Shown in pieces: positions 10,555 to 21,131 of a stretch of DNA of 64,000 bases (positions within the stretch are counted from its first letter, which is position 1; every line of letters begins with the position of its first letter). The stretch comes from Sternotherus odoratus (lineage: Eukaryota; Chordata; Testudines; Kinosternidae): NCBI GenBank assembly GCA_032164245.1, contig JAVMKO010000007.1:4426371-4490370 (forward strand). Reading direction: 5' to 3'. The notes under the pieces were generated by a model. It saw only the letters and a program-made list of their open reading frames with translations, had not been told where the DNA came from and searched no databases. Both the position numbers and the translations under genes were made by a program.

Positions 10555-12081
10555 ATGGAGGGAACCCTGCAGTGGCTAGTAGAGTAGCAAAAGCACACCC
10601 AGCAGGCCATGCATGCCTTGCAACAAACCCACCTGGAGATGCAACAGGCTCAAGCCGAGCAGCAGAAGACGCTGCAGGACTTTATGAAGGAGCAAGCGAA
10701 GACCCAGGCAACTCTCCTGCAGCACCTGGTGAGTCAAGGGGCAGGAGAGGGCATGCGGCCGCCGGGCTGGGGACTCTGTAAGATGAGCCCGGCGGATGAC
10801 CCCGATGCCTTCCTGGGCACTTTTGAGAGGGTAGCCACCACAGCCGGGTGGGAGCGGACCACCTGGGCCCTCCGGCTTGCTCCCTACCTCGCGGGCGAAG
10901 CCCAGGCGGCCTACATGGCCCTGGGGAATGCAGAGGCCCGAGACTTTGATATTGTGAGAGCGGCCATCTTGGACCGGGTTGGTTTATCACCAGAGAAATA
11001 CCGGCAGAAGTTGCGGGCGGCCCACTGGACGCAGGCGGTGCGGCCCCGGGCGTTTGCCCAGAGGCTGAGGGACTGGGCCACGCGTTGACTGAGGCCGGAG
11101 GCCCGGTCTGGGGAAGAAATCATGGACTCCCTGAACTTGGAGCAGTTTTTGCTCAGCCTCCCCGAGACTGTCCGTACCTGGGTCAGGAGGCACCAGCCGG
11201 AGACGGTGGAGTCTGCGGTGCGCCTGACCGAGGAGTACGTGGAGGCAGAGGGACCTCGGGGAGAAGACCGACCGCGACGGGTCCGGGATTTGGGGCGTCG
11301 GCCCATGGACTCCCCTCCAGCTAAGGGAAAAGGGACTGATGGGGAGCCCAGAGGGGCGCCCGAGAGAACTGCCAGGCTTACCTGCTGGCAGTGTGAGAAG
11401 CCAGGGCACATTAAGAGGGACTGCCCTGCCATGGACTGTGATTACACTAACTGGTGTGGGTGGACCGAGGTTTGGGGGCGGATGCCGCATAAGGGGATAC
11501 CCACTCTGCGGGTACAGGTGGGAAGGAAGTCCCAACCGGGGGTAGTGGATTCAGCCTCCCCCTGTACGCTTGTCCGCAGGGCGTTGGTACGCCCCGAGTG
11601 GCTAATTCCGGGGGCTACCATGGACCTACAGTGTGTCCATGGGGACAGGAAGTCCTGTCGGGTGGCCCAGGTCCCCCTGGAAATAAGCGGACGATTCCGC
11701 TGGAAGCGGGTCGGGGTGCTAGAGGGGTTAGCTTGCCCCGTAATCATTGGGCGGGACTGGGGCCCGGTGGGAAGTACGAGGCCCCGGGCTGCCCCAAGGC
11801 CGGGCGTGAGAACCCGTACGGGGGGTTCAGCCAAGCGAAGGGGCGGGTCTCCGCCTAATAGCCCAGCGAGGGGTCTAGCTAGCCCTGAGCGATTGAGGCC
11901 AGAACAGGAGGGGAGCTCCACAGAGGAGGCCCCAAGCTCCTGTGAGAGCCCTAAAAAGGCAGTGGGACTCTCCGCCACAGCCAGGCATGACACCCCAAAG
12001 CCTAGGGACCATGTGGCTATGGTGAAGGAGATGAGGAAAAGAGCTTCAAGGGCCCTGTTGGATCTAATTGGGAAGTATTGA
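10555..12081 (+). pseudogene. Gag polyprotein (with protease-like tail) of LTR element, two nonsense codons
   Basis: One frame of 509 codons runs from ATG at 10555 to TGA-less stop TGA/TAA-type end at 12081. It is broken only by TAG at 10585 (GAG TAG CAA, likely from CAG) and TGA at 11086 (CGT TGA CTG, likely from TGG). An N-terminal Gln-rich coiled segment (QQTHLEMQQAQAEQQKTLQD) is followed by a capsid-like domain (PDAFLGTFERVA, APYLAGEAQAAY, LSPEKYRQKL) of the gypsy/SCAN type. A CCHC knuckle CWQCEKPGHIKRDC lies at 11383-11424. VVDSASPCTLV near 11543 resembles a retroviral-type protease active strand, with DSA instead of D(S/T)G. No reverse transcriptase or integrase follows, so the element depends on another copy for mobility. 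Confidence 0.85.
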
Positions 12082-12110
12082 GGGGTCCGAGTCAGCCCGA
12101 TGGGGCTAGG

Positions 12111-12125
12111 CTAAGGGGGGAGGTG
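12111..12125 (+). promoter_or_regulatory. Polypurine tract before 3' LTR
   Basis: A purine-rich run (AAGGGGGGAGG) lies immediately before the 3' LTR, in the position of a plus-strand primer. Confidence 0.75.
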
Positions 12126-12563
12126 TGTGGCAGGGTGCTGGCCAGGAGTGCCTGAGCCAGCCCTGCCGGCCCTTTAAGAGGGAGAAAAGCCCTCTGCAAA
12201 CCTCCCTTGCAGGAAAGGCTAATCAGCCACCTGGCTGGCAGAGCAATCAACATGGATGAGTGGCACCTGGCAGCCTCCTCAGGGGGGTAAAAGGCCTGCC
12301 AGGAAGCAAGCCCAGTGTGGTGGGGATGGTATAGAGTGTGGTGTGGTTTGAGTGATTCAGAGCTGTGGGTTAAGAACTATAAGAGTTGTAAACTGTAAGC
12401 TGGACTATACAGAGTCTGTGGAGCTGTGAGTTGTATACTGAAGGACTGGACAAGCTGTATGTATTGGTGGTGGGGCCTGCGCTGTGAATAAAGAGCACTG
12501 TTTGGAGCAAAGAAGGGTTTCCTGCCTGTGTTCCTGAGAGGGGTGAGAGAGCGGTCTGTCACA
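12126..12563 (+). mobile_element. 3' LTR of gag-only gypsy-like element
   Basis: 438 bp, the same length as the 5' copy. The full element is 10064-12563 (2.5 kb) in the sense direction of CHRNA8, so its poly(A) signal is also in sense. Confidence 0.95.
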
Positions 12564-13621
12564 GTGTCTAAATATGGACTTTAAAAGCCTGACTGTAGGA
12601 CCCAGGGAAAGTTTCCAAGCGTACCTAAGGAACCTAGAAGCATAAGTCCCATTGCAAATCAATGGGACAGACTCCTAAACCACTTAGGCACTTTTGGAAA
12701 CCTCCGTCCCGCCCATTTTTTACAAAAAGTTGCCCTTAATTCTTATCTACCCTATATAACAAGCTATGGGCCCATGGTTGTGGTCTGCACAGGTCACATA
12801 GGATAAGTAACTACGTCTGATCTGCAATTAAATGCGTCCAAGGAACGCTCAGATAGCTGTCATGCTCAGATAGCTGTCATGCTCAGATAGCTGTCATGTG
12901 CATTATTATTACTGAATTAGTGTTCCAGTGTAGGATTAAGCATTGTTGTATGGTAGGAGGGATCATTTATTTCTTATGCAACATATGCAAGCTCGGATTT
13001 ATTTGTGGTCATTGAAGCTGCCTCTTCAAACCTAGAAGATCACAGGAGAGATGAATGATTGACTTAATTCTAATGTTACATTAGAAACCAATTATATTCT
13101 CCGAATGGCGCAAATGATTCTTCTGTTTGTCCCCCCAACTATACTGTAGCTCATGGTATGAGTGATATTGGTTATAAAATAAGAATAACCTAAACTATTC
13201 CAACCTATACTTTGACACTGCTGCCATGTTCTCATTTACAGACCCTCTTGTGTGCATAAACTTTGGACAGGAGAACCTAGATACTCTGTAGTCTTCAGTC
13301 AAGAATTTGTAGTGCTCCCAAAGTTCAGCAAAAATCAAAATCTGGTATTTTTTGGAGGAAGGGGAAAATACCATAAACAAGAATTTTGGAATACTGAGTG
13401 CAAGTGTATGCTTTCCAGGCCAGCCCCTCAGCTGGTATCAGCATCCATTGATATAACACATGAAATAAATATTTCCTTATAGATTTTTCTAAACAACGAA
13501 CCTGTTAAAATATAATAGTTCAAATCTTAAATCATCACACTGTAAGCGCTTCAGTGCATACACCTGTCTCCTTCATTGTCGTCACTTATTATTAACCCTA
13601 GAAGAGTAATTAGTATGTTGT
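12564..13621. other. No gene; 17-bp tandem triplication
   Basis: The first 150 bp continue an older repeat interrupted by the LTR element (its left half is about 9905-10060). At 12847-12897 the unit GCTCAGATAGCTGTCAT occurs three times without mismatch. The rest is AT-rich and unclassified. Confidence 0.6.
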
Positions 13622-13626
13622 CATGG

Positions 13627-14499
13627 TGTGGCGGGGTGACCACCCGCCCCCTACCGGAAGGGGCTTGGAAAAGCCCCAAAAGGGGTTTGAAGCTGGGAGC
13701 CAGCAGGCTTTTCAGGCCTGATTGGGCATGAGGCCCAGCTGGGCGGCCACGCCCCAAACACTCCCAGCCAGGATATAAGGGCTGGGAGGCAGAGAGGGGG
13801 GGGCAGTCTCCTCTGCAGTCAGAGCGAGACAGGCCTGCTGCAGGAAGCCTGAAAGAAGGTACTAGGCTGGGTGCAGGGCTGGGGCTAGGCAGTAGGAGCT
13901 GGGGAAAGCTCTAGCCTGAGAGCCCCAGGCTGCAAGTGCAGGCAAGGGCCTAAAGTCAGTCTTCTCTGTTAGTAGAAGGAGACAGGGCCTGGCTGCACGG
14001 AGCCTGTACCGGGGTACCCAGACTGGGACAGGGCGAGGGCAAGGCAGCTGGGAGCCAGGGAGCCTAAGCTCTAGCGAGAAGGCCCCAGCTTGCTGAGCCT
14101 AGGGAAGGCCTGACTCACGGGGTACTGGGGGTTGCCAGGGGGCAGCCTAGGGCTGGAGATAGCAGCAGCAGGCCAACCCTCCTTGCCTGTGATGAGAAGC
14201 CATGAGACTGCAGTCCGCCCCAGTGAGCGGGGGCAAGTGGTGACTGACAGTGGCACACTCTGAGGCGAGGTGGGAATAGGGGGTAGAGGGTTCCCCTGGG
14301 GAGGGGAGACCCTCACACCAAAGGGGGTACTGCAGGGGTGCAGCCCCCACAGTTGGAGGGCTCCGGGGTCCGGGAGGGACACGGGGCCAGCAAAGGAGCG
14401 GGGCATCCACCTGCGGAGGGCGCTCTGGACGCTGAAGGAGCTGATTCCCCAGACGACCAGCGGGAGGCGCCGCAGGGGTGAGTGACCGACCCCGTTACA
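13627..14499 (+). mobile_element. 5' LTR of triple-zinc-knuckle element
   Basis: 873 bp, TGTGGCGGGGTGACC…CCCCGTTACA. It differs from the 3' LTR by about a dozen substitutions and small indels, roughly 1-2%. ATATAAGG at 13772 is TATA-like. A 5-bp TSD CATGG is exact (13622-13626 and 16251-16255). Confidence 0.95.
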
Positions 14500-14500
14500 C

Positions 14501-14518
14501 TGGTGGAGAATGCAGGCA
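14501..14518 (+). promoter_or_regulatory. Primer binding site, tRNA-Ala type
   Basis: TGGTGGAGAATGCAGGCA starts one base after the LTR. It is complementary, with one CpG-type mismatch, to the 3' end of a vertebrate tRNA-Ala(AGC) ending GCATTCTCCA plus CCA, as I remember it. Confidence 0.65.
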
Positions 14519-14581
14519 CCGGCGGTCCGCCCCTGATACAAGGGGCAACACAAAGGACTGTGGGACTATTGCCTAGAGACA

Positions 14582-15121
14582 TTGAGAGACTGGAAGGTGG
14601 AGGACTCCAAAATGAGAGACTACTACTGGAGGGCCTGTGTGGCCCGGCTCGCTGCGCAGCAAGCAGGACTGTTGCAGCTGCTGCAGGGGCGGGCACATGG
14701 ACCTCATTGGGGGCCAGGCACCTTGGGCTGGAGGCCAGTGCCTAGGCCCAAAGACTGTTTCGCCTGTGGGCGACCGGGACACTTCGGGAGGGAGTGCCCT
14801 TACCTGGCTGGAGCAGGGAGGCTCCAGCAGGGCCAAGGCAGGACTGTGGGAGCACCCCCTGTGAGGTTAACAGGGGGGCTCCAAACTTGTTGGGGCTGTG
14901 GGAAACCGGGACACCTGCGGAGGGAGTGCCCTCAGGTGACCCACAGGGCCCAGGCTAGCCCTGAGGTAAGGGCTAAGCCGCAAGACAGTGGGAAGGCCGT
15001 GGCCAGGGGAAGACCCAAACGGTGCTTCCAGTGCCACATACAGGGCCATCTCAAAAGGCACTGCCCTCTGAGGGACAGGGGGAGTGCCAACCTGGGGTCC
15101 AGTCTAAGCCCGACCCGGTGA
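14582..15121 (+). CDS. Triple CCHC zinc-knuckle protein of non-autonomous LTR element
   Basis: A 179-residue open frame fills most of the internal region. It contains three perfect CX2CX4HX4C knuckles: CFACGRPGHFGREC, CWGCGKPGHLRREC and CFQCHIQGHLKRHC. These are nucleocapsid-type RNA-binding modules separated by basic, Gly/Arg-rich linkers. The N-terminal 45 residues (MRDWKVEDSKMRDYYWRACV) look helical and may be a capsid remnant. An earlier in-frame ATG at 14510 is closed by TGA after eight codons, which is why this start was chosen. No protease, reverse transcriptase or integrase is present. It may package the element RNA in particles made by a related autonomous element. Confidence 0.75.
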   Translation: MRDWKVEDSKMRDYYWRACVARLAAQQAGLLQLLQGRAHGPHWGPGTLGWRPVPRPKDCFACGRPGHFGRECPYLAGAGRLQQGQGRTVGAPPVRLTGGLQTCWGCGKPGHLRRECPQVTHRAQASPEVRAKPQDSGKAVARGRPKRCFQCHIQGHLKRHCPLRDRGSANLGSSLSPTR

Positions 15122-15374
15122 TAGGGACAGGGAAGACTGGAGCCCCACACGAGGGGTTGTAAGGGGCAGGAACGCCCCAGACCAATCAGGGAACCCACGA
15201 GGGAGCCACGAGGGCAACCGTGGGGACCCAAACCCTGGAGGCAGGGAGCCAGCTGCTCCTCGCACTGGAGAGAGTGCATTGGGAGAGGGACTCCCTGCGG
15301 GTGCAGCTAAGGGGGATGCTAGGGAGATAGGACACCCCCCCCCCCCCGTCGGTGGTATCTTAAGGCGGGGGATG

Positions 15375-16250
15375 TGTGGCGGGGTGACCACCCGCCCCCT
15401 ACCGGAAGGGGCTTGGAAAAGCCCCAAAAGGGGGTTGAAGCTGGGAGCCAGCAGGCTTTTCAGGCCTGATTGGGCATGAGGCCCAGCTGGGCGGCCACGC
15501 CCCAAACACTCCCAGCCAGGATATAAGGGCTGGGAGGCAGAGAGGGGGGGGGGGGCAGTCTCCTCTGCAGTCAGAGTGAGACAGGCCTGCTGCAGGAAGC
15601 CTGAAAGAAGGTACTAGGCTGGGTGCAGGGCTGGGGCTAGGCGGTAGGAGCTGGGGAAAGCTCTGGCCTGAGAGCCCCAGGCTGCAAGTGCAGGCAAGGG
15701 CCTAAAGTCAGTCTTCTCTGTTAGTAGAGGGAGACAGGGCCTGGCTGCATGGAGCCTGTACCGGGATACCCAGACTGGGACAGGGCGAGGGCAAGGCAGC
15801 TGGGAGCCAGGGAGCCTTAGCTCTAGCGAGAAGGCCCCAGCTTGCTGAGCCTAGGGAAGGCCTGACTCACGGGGTACTGGGGGTTGCCAGGGGGCAGCCT
15901 AGGGCTGGAGATAGCAGCAGCAGGCCAACCCTCCTTGCCTGTGATGAGAAGCCATGATACTGCAGTCCGCCCCAGTGAGCGGGGGCAAGTGGTGACTGAC
16001 AGTGGCACACTCTGAGGCGAGGTGGGAATAGGGGGTAGAGGGTTCCCCTGGGGAGGGGAGACCCTCACACCAAAGGGGGTACTGCAGGGGTGCAGCCCCC
16101 ACAGTTGGAGGGCTCCGGGGTCCGGGAGGGACACGGGGCCAGCAAAGGAGCGGGGCATCCACCTGCGGAGGGCGCTCTGGACGCTGAAGGAGCTGATTCC
16201 CCAGACGACCAGCGGGAGGCGCCGCAGGGGTGAGTGGTGACACCGTTACA
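15375..16250 (+). mobile_element. 3' LTR of triple-zinc-knuckle element
   Basis: 876 bp, preceded by GGCGGGGGATG as a short polypurine tract and a poly(C) run at 15342. It ends CACCGTTACA directly before the TSD CATGG. LTR length equals the whole internal region (about 875 bp), which is unusual. Confidence 0.95.
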
Positions 16251-16392
16251 CATGGCTATTGCTAATATTCATTATATTTCCAGAGCACCCACATGTCAGG
16301 CCCTTTCCAAACATCCCAGGAAACATTCCTTTCCCCTGGGATCTTACATTGTAGGAATGATCAATAACGTTTGTGTCTATATTTTCCTGTAG

Positions 16393-16502
16393 TACTGGAT
16401 TGACGTTTACTTGTCTTGGGATCAGTCTGCCTACCCAGGAGTCCAGAACTTACGATTTCCCGCTGACCAGATATGGGTGCCAGACATTCTTCTGTATAAC
16501 AG
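16393..16502 (+). CDS. CHRNA8: CHRNA8 exon 4 (extracellular domain, loop A and D region)
   Basis: This 110-bp exon codes [17 protein letters not shown] and continues to PDILLYN. It starts in phase 0 after a CTGTAG acceptor and ends with two bases of a Ser codon before [16 protein letters not shown] corresponds to the loop D strand; W(I/T)D and YPGV are family hallmarks. The Tyr in LLYNS is the loop A aromatic residue that lines the acetylcholine pocket. Residues around [10 protein letters not shown] differ from alpha-7 (SWTDHYLQWN), one reason to prefer alpha-8. Confidence 0.95.
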
Positions 16503-17837
16503 GTACGGAAGTTTTATAGTGAGACAAACTGAGTCAGTTCGTCCGCTGGCGTAAATCAGCGTAGCTCCGTTGACTTTAAACAGAGATGACGCCAGCTGAG
16601 GATCAGGTTTATGGCCTCCAAACAATGGAAACAAACCCAGACCTGTGCTGAGATACAATGAAAAGTCTAGATGGAAGCACATCTTAACCATGCTCGTAAT
16701 ATAGAAATGGCTTGAGGCCGTTGGCCATGGTCTGTATAATGAAAGATTACGTTAGGATGACCTATCTTGTGCTAATGTAAATAATTCTGCTGGTTTCATT
16801 TGACGTTTGTGCTTGTGTAGACTTCTGGTACAGCCTTATGGAAAATTAGATGATGTTACACTTAAAAATATCACAATTACATATAGCTAAAAGACGACAC
16901 AGAGACCGACAACTCAATTGAAATAGTCCTATTAGCTTCACTGGGAGTTGAATTGGGCCCTAAGATTGTAAAATCATTATGAAGTTTCCTTCAGTTCAAA
17001 GGGAGTGCCGGCCTGGGAGAGTTTGCAGTTGCTGGTTTGAATGCAAGTTGTATAAAATATCAAGCTCTGAAGGGTTGGATTGTTTGATTCAGTTTGGATA
17101 AGTATCCAGCAGTCTGGAGACTTCCCTGGATTCTTAGCCAAACTGAATTTGGATGTATGTATAGATAACTCCTGAAATGATAGAGATCCAACCCACAAGG
17201 TCTGCACACAACATTGTGCCTATTATTACTGTTTGTAGCTCTGTAGCACCTAAGAGCCCCTGCCATTGGCCGGGGCCCCACTGTGCTCGGGGCTGTACAA
17301 ACACAGAACAAAAAGAGAGCCCCTAAAAGCTTACAATCCGGATCCCTAATCACCCACAAAGAACAGCCATCAGCACCCCTGACAGTTCCCTTCCTTCGCC
17401 AGCCACTTCACCCCTGGCCTAGAACTCCTCGCTCTCTTTGAAGAGGCGCTGCAGTTCCAAATGACTGCTAGGCTAGCACCTCGTACCTCCACTTTGAGTA
17501 CGGTGCCACAGGGCCAGAGCTTACAAAGGACCCACGGCCTCATCATCGTTTCCATCGCTTCCACAGTCTCGGCAGCCAAGTCACAGAGCTCTTCTGAAAT
17601 TTAGGCCATGTCAGTTAGTTGCGTAAATGGGAGCTGGGTAGGAACCCACAGTGAGTGGGGCAGTCGGGGAGTTCAGCCAGCTGGTTAAGAGACGGATCCA
17701 TTATCCAACTTATCTAAATCGTGAAACACCGGCCCCGAATCCATACAACGGCTATTCAGCCAGTAATGAGCATTACCTTCCTGTTCACCACACTTTGCAT
17801 TCAAGTGCCCGTGGTTTTTTTTTGTGTTTTGTTTCAG
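16503..17837. other. CHRNA8: CHRNA8 intron 4
   Basis: An inverted-repeat relic lies near 16530-16610 (CGCTGGCGTAAATCAGCG, then GATGACGCCAGC). A MIR-like/CORE fragment at 17225-17345 (CTGTAGCACCTAAGAGCCCC, GGGGCTGTACAAACACAGAA) is recognised. No other gene. Confidence 0.5.
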
Positions 17838-17917
17838 TGCGGACGAAAGATTTGATGCCACCTTTCACACGAATGTGCTGGTGAATTATTCTGGATCTTG
17901 TCAGTACATTCCTCCAG
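17838..17917 (+). CDS. CHRNA8: CHRNA8 exon 5 (extracellular domain)
   Basis: This 80-bp exon completes the split Ser codon and codes [20 protein letters not shown], then CQYIPPG with a split final Gly codon. Acceptor GTTTCAG and donor GTAGGG are consensus. NYSG is a potential N-glycosylation sequon. The stretch is nearly identical to alpha-7 in [15 protein letters not shown], as expected for the conserved inner beta-sheet. Confidence 0.96.
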
Positions 17918-18482
17918 GTAGGGGATGGGTTTTGTTTGGTGGTTTAAATCAATTTACTTGCATAGCTTCAGTCAATTCTCCTATAGAGAGACTTAATTGT
18001 ACCGGTTTAAAAGCAGATCTGGATTAGGCTCTTTGTATGCTCTATGCTGTGGAACAGACTTTCAAAAGAATCCACCTTCTATTTTAGGCCCCTACATACA
18101 GATATTGAAAAGTGTTCAGCAGCCATAGGATCCCACTGTGACAAAAAGGTTTAGCACCCTACAACGCTGAACTTTTTGATGATCTGGCCGGCTAGTCATA
18201 CTGCAACCTAGTAGGTCCTATAATGAATGACATTTAAGATGGAATTAGCACTAAGAAGCCAAGGTTTCAAGGGCTAAACATTTTAAGCCGATAGCTTTTT
18301 CTCTGAAATCTCTTTGTTTCAAAACCTTGAAGGTTGTAGTGACTCGAATGATGACTTTAAATGTATGAACTGTTCTGCAAACAAATAACAGTGCCTGGTA
18401 CAGTAAGGCCAGCAATTTCTCAACCCGTGGCCCAATGAGCACACAGCCCTCAATGATCAATACATGGATAGCCACTGTTCTA

Positions 18483-19478
18483 GGGGCTAGATTCACAGGA
18501 ATGTAGGTGCCTAGAAAACCACTGGGATTCAAGACGCCTGGGTTAGGTGCTCAAACCTCTGATACAATGGGACAGAGCTAGGTGCCTTGGAATGGGACTC
18601 ACAAAAGCCAGCACTTTAGGCATCTCCCTGCATAAGCTAGACTATGGAGGATGCCACCGTGAGGGGTAAGTGCCCAGCCCCGTCCCTCTCAGAGATATAG
18701 GCACCTACGACCGGGCTCCCTCTGCTTGGGATTCTCAGCTGAAAAGTGTCTGTTGGCATTAGGCATCTCTGCCATTTTTGGAAGACGCCAGGGTGGAAAG
18801 GGGAAAGGAGGAGAAGACACGGGCCCTCCCTCGTCATTTTGGGCCCAGTGGCTAGAGCACTCTTCGGGGATGTGGGAGACCCCCGAGTTCAAGTCCTCCC
18901 TGTGCCAGGTGACAAGGCGGGATTTGAACTGGGATCTGGCCCTCTCAGGGGAGCGCTGCAGCTGCCGGGCGATTCCCTCGGGTCTGCCCTGTTGGAGCCG
19001 TTCCCCTGGGGAGGAATAATGAGAGTTACCGGGGGTGAAGGAGAGAGAGCAAGCAACTCTAAGAAAGATTCTGTAGCCTGGTGCACAGAGCACTCACCCA
19101 GGACTGGGAAGACCAGGCAGCCCCCCCTCGTACTCCACTGAATCATCACTGATTACCCCCAGTGGGAGAGGTTCCACGGGGAAGTGAGGGCACTCCCTAT
19201 CAGACCCTCCCATCTCCAGTAGTGAGGGCATTCTCCTCAGAGCCCCCTCCAGATCCCATCTCCCCCCTCAGGGGAGCAAGGCCTTGAACCAGGGGTCTCT
19301 CCCATCCCCTAACCACGGGGCTAAACGCTATGAGGCCATGCCTCTCCCTTCCAGGAGAGTCCTTGTGCAGGGCCTGATCCGGTAGATGAGGTCTGAGCAT
19401 GCTTACGTGGGTCCAATTCTGGGATTTCGATGCTTAAAGTGACTGTCAAGCATCTAAGTCTCTTTGTGAATCTCAGCC
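18483..19478. mobile_element. About 1-kb foldback element with tRNA-like modules (intron 5)
   Basis: The left end GGGGCTAGATTCACA and the complement of the right end GGCTGAGATTCACA form imperfect terminal inverted repeats. Inside, a tRNA-like module (GTGGCTAGAGCACTC … GAGTTCAAGTCC) lies at 18848-18898 on the + strand. A related module runs on the - strand at 19270-19340 (GTGGTTAGGGGATGGGAGAG … GGTTCAAG). A third partial module is at 19075-19120. No protein is coded. Likely a non-autonomous DNA transposon that carries or captured SINE heads. Confidence 0.6.
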
Positions 19479-19559
19479 TATCAGCTTAGGTCACGTCTAC
19501 GGCACCATTCCTATGGTATCTGAGCGCCTCACAGCTTTTAGTGGGCTTATCCTCACAGC

Positions 19560-19720
19560 CCCCCGGGAGGCAGGGCAGTGTTGTTATCCCTGTTTTAGAG
19601 ACGAGGAACCGAAGCACAAAGAGACTAAGTGACTTGCCCAAGGTCACTCAGGAAGTCTGTGGTAGAGCAGACGTGAATCCTGATCGGTGGTGTCCCAGGC
19701 CGGTGCCCTGACCACTGGGA
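19560..19720 (-). repeat. MIR-like CORE-SINE
   Basis: CTAAGTGACTTGCCCAAGGT and CCTGTTTTAGAGACGAGGAA give the usual MIR body in the plus-strand text. With its right-hand end at 19700 it is a moderately preserved copy. Confidence 0.75.
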
Positions 19721-20510
19721 AGTGGAACTTCACTGCAGCCAACTGAAATGTAATGGTTCTCAGTCCCAGAGCAGGGATACATGGGATTATGTTATCTTAG
19801 CTGCAAGGCCATAGTGTAGACAGCCACAGGTTGGTACAATGGGGTAGGATCACCCAGCAAGCTTCCCAGGGCATCTCCACACTGCGTCTGGGAGTGAGTG
19901 CCCCAGCCTGGGTTCACAAACTAGTGTACCTGGGGCTCGCACTAAAAATAGCCGTGTTGACAATGCTTTGCACTGCAACTCGGGCTGTCAGTCACATGAT
20001 CGTGACCTAGGGTGGGAGGCTTGCACCAGATCCAGTGTAGACATACTCCTAGAGAAAATACCCGAGGGAAGACCTGGAGAGATGGCCCCAGGAGAGTCAG
20101 CATGGCAAAGAAAACAAAGGGGTCAAAGGTCAGGAATTTGTATGTTTGTTGAAATCTCATGAGCTGGTTTCTCTGCGGGTGTATGTAGGCGCAACGCCAC
20201 TGAACTCACCACGGCGTGCACCCATTTACGTCTGGAGAGAATTTGGCCCCTATCTCTTTTGAAACACTTCATCAGAGGGGTCTCTCAAGAATGTAACTGA
20301 AAAAGGAAAGCAATTTGGCTCGGAAAATCATAAATGCTGTTAGTGGAACAGTTTGATTAGAAATTCTAATCGGAGTCTGCTCAGCTGGACTGAATCTAAT
20401 TGTAGAGAGAGGACTGACAGGTTCACAGGATCTCAGCATAATGGCATTTCATTTTGCATTTGCCCTTCAGACCTCAGACGTCTGTTTCTCCCTCGAACTT
20501 CTATTCCCAG
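19721..20510. other. CHRNA8: End of CHRNA8 intron 5
   Basis: GAGCAGGGATACATGGG to AGTGTAGACATACTCC (about 19770-20045) looks like a DNA-transposon fragment with a TGTAGAC terminus. An inverted-repeat relic ending AGAATTTGGCCCC lies near 20170-20250. No gene. Confidence 0.4.
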
Positions 20511-20678
20511 GCATTCTGAAGAGCACGTGTTACATTGACGTCCGCTGGTTCCCTTTCGATGTGCAGAAATGTGATTTGAAATTTGGTTCGTGGACTCACA
20601 ATGGCTGGCTGCTTGATCTGCAGATGCTTGAAGCTGATATTTCCAATTACATCTCAAACGGAGAATGGGACTTGGTGG
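20511..20678 (+). CDS. CHRNA8: CHRNA8 exon 6 (Cys-loop and loop B)
   Basis: This 168-bp exon contains the disulphide-bonded Cys-loop, [15 protein letters not shown], with exactly 13 residues between the cysteines and the invariant FPFD core. Loop B follows, with its acetylcholine-binding Trp in FGSWTHNGW. The exon ends [10 protein letters not shown] with the final Gly codon split before GTAAGT. Size and phase equal CHRNA7 exon 6. It specifies both agonist binding and coupling to the pore. Confidence 0.97.
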
Positions 20679-21131
20679 GTAAGTTGGCTCGCTTAGAAAT
20701 CTAAACGAGACGAAACTTTAAGGCAAAATGAATAGATGGGAATGGCGGCGCTTATCTCGACATTTGAAGTACAGGTATTAAAAGCGCCTATTTGAAAAGC
20801 AGTAGAAATCTCCTAATGGGATTGCAGACAATGTTTCAAGTGTTTTCTTTCTTGTCCTGCCGAGTTAACTAAAGCTACATTAGGAAGCGTGTGGGTATAT
20901 TGCTGTGGGATCTGATAACCTATGAAATTCCAGACATCAATAGGTGCCGGGGGTCAGCACAGAATTTGGATCTCTGTGTCTGGTACGGGCATTGTGAAGA
21001 TTGAATTGCGTTTCTGCAACGCATTTAGCCTGAAGGTGATTAGGTTAGAAAGTCTGATCTTAGCAAAATTCAGAAGGAACTCTAGCAACACCCCAAAACA
21101 AACAACCCCCCCCCCAACTGTATACCCAGAG
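20679..21131. other. CHRNA8: Start of CHRNA8 intron 6
   Basis: No gene or repeat recognised apart from a poly(C) run at 21106-21115. Confidence 0.5.

Noticed and set aside
12841..12900. CRISPR-like array
   Set aside because: Only three contiguous 17-bp units with no spacers, in a vertebrate intron.
18848..18898. Possible tRNA gene
   Set aside because: Box-like motifs are present but no full cloverleaf could be drawn; it belongs to a repeat.
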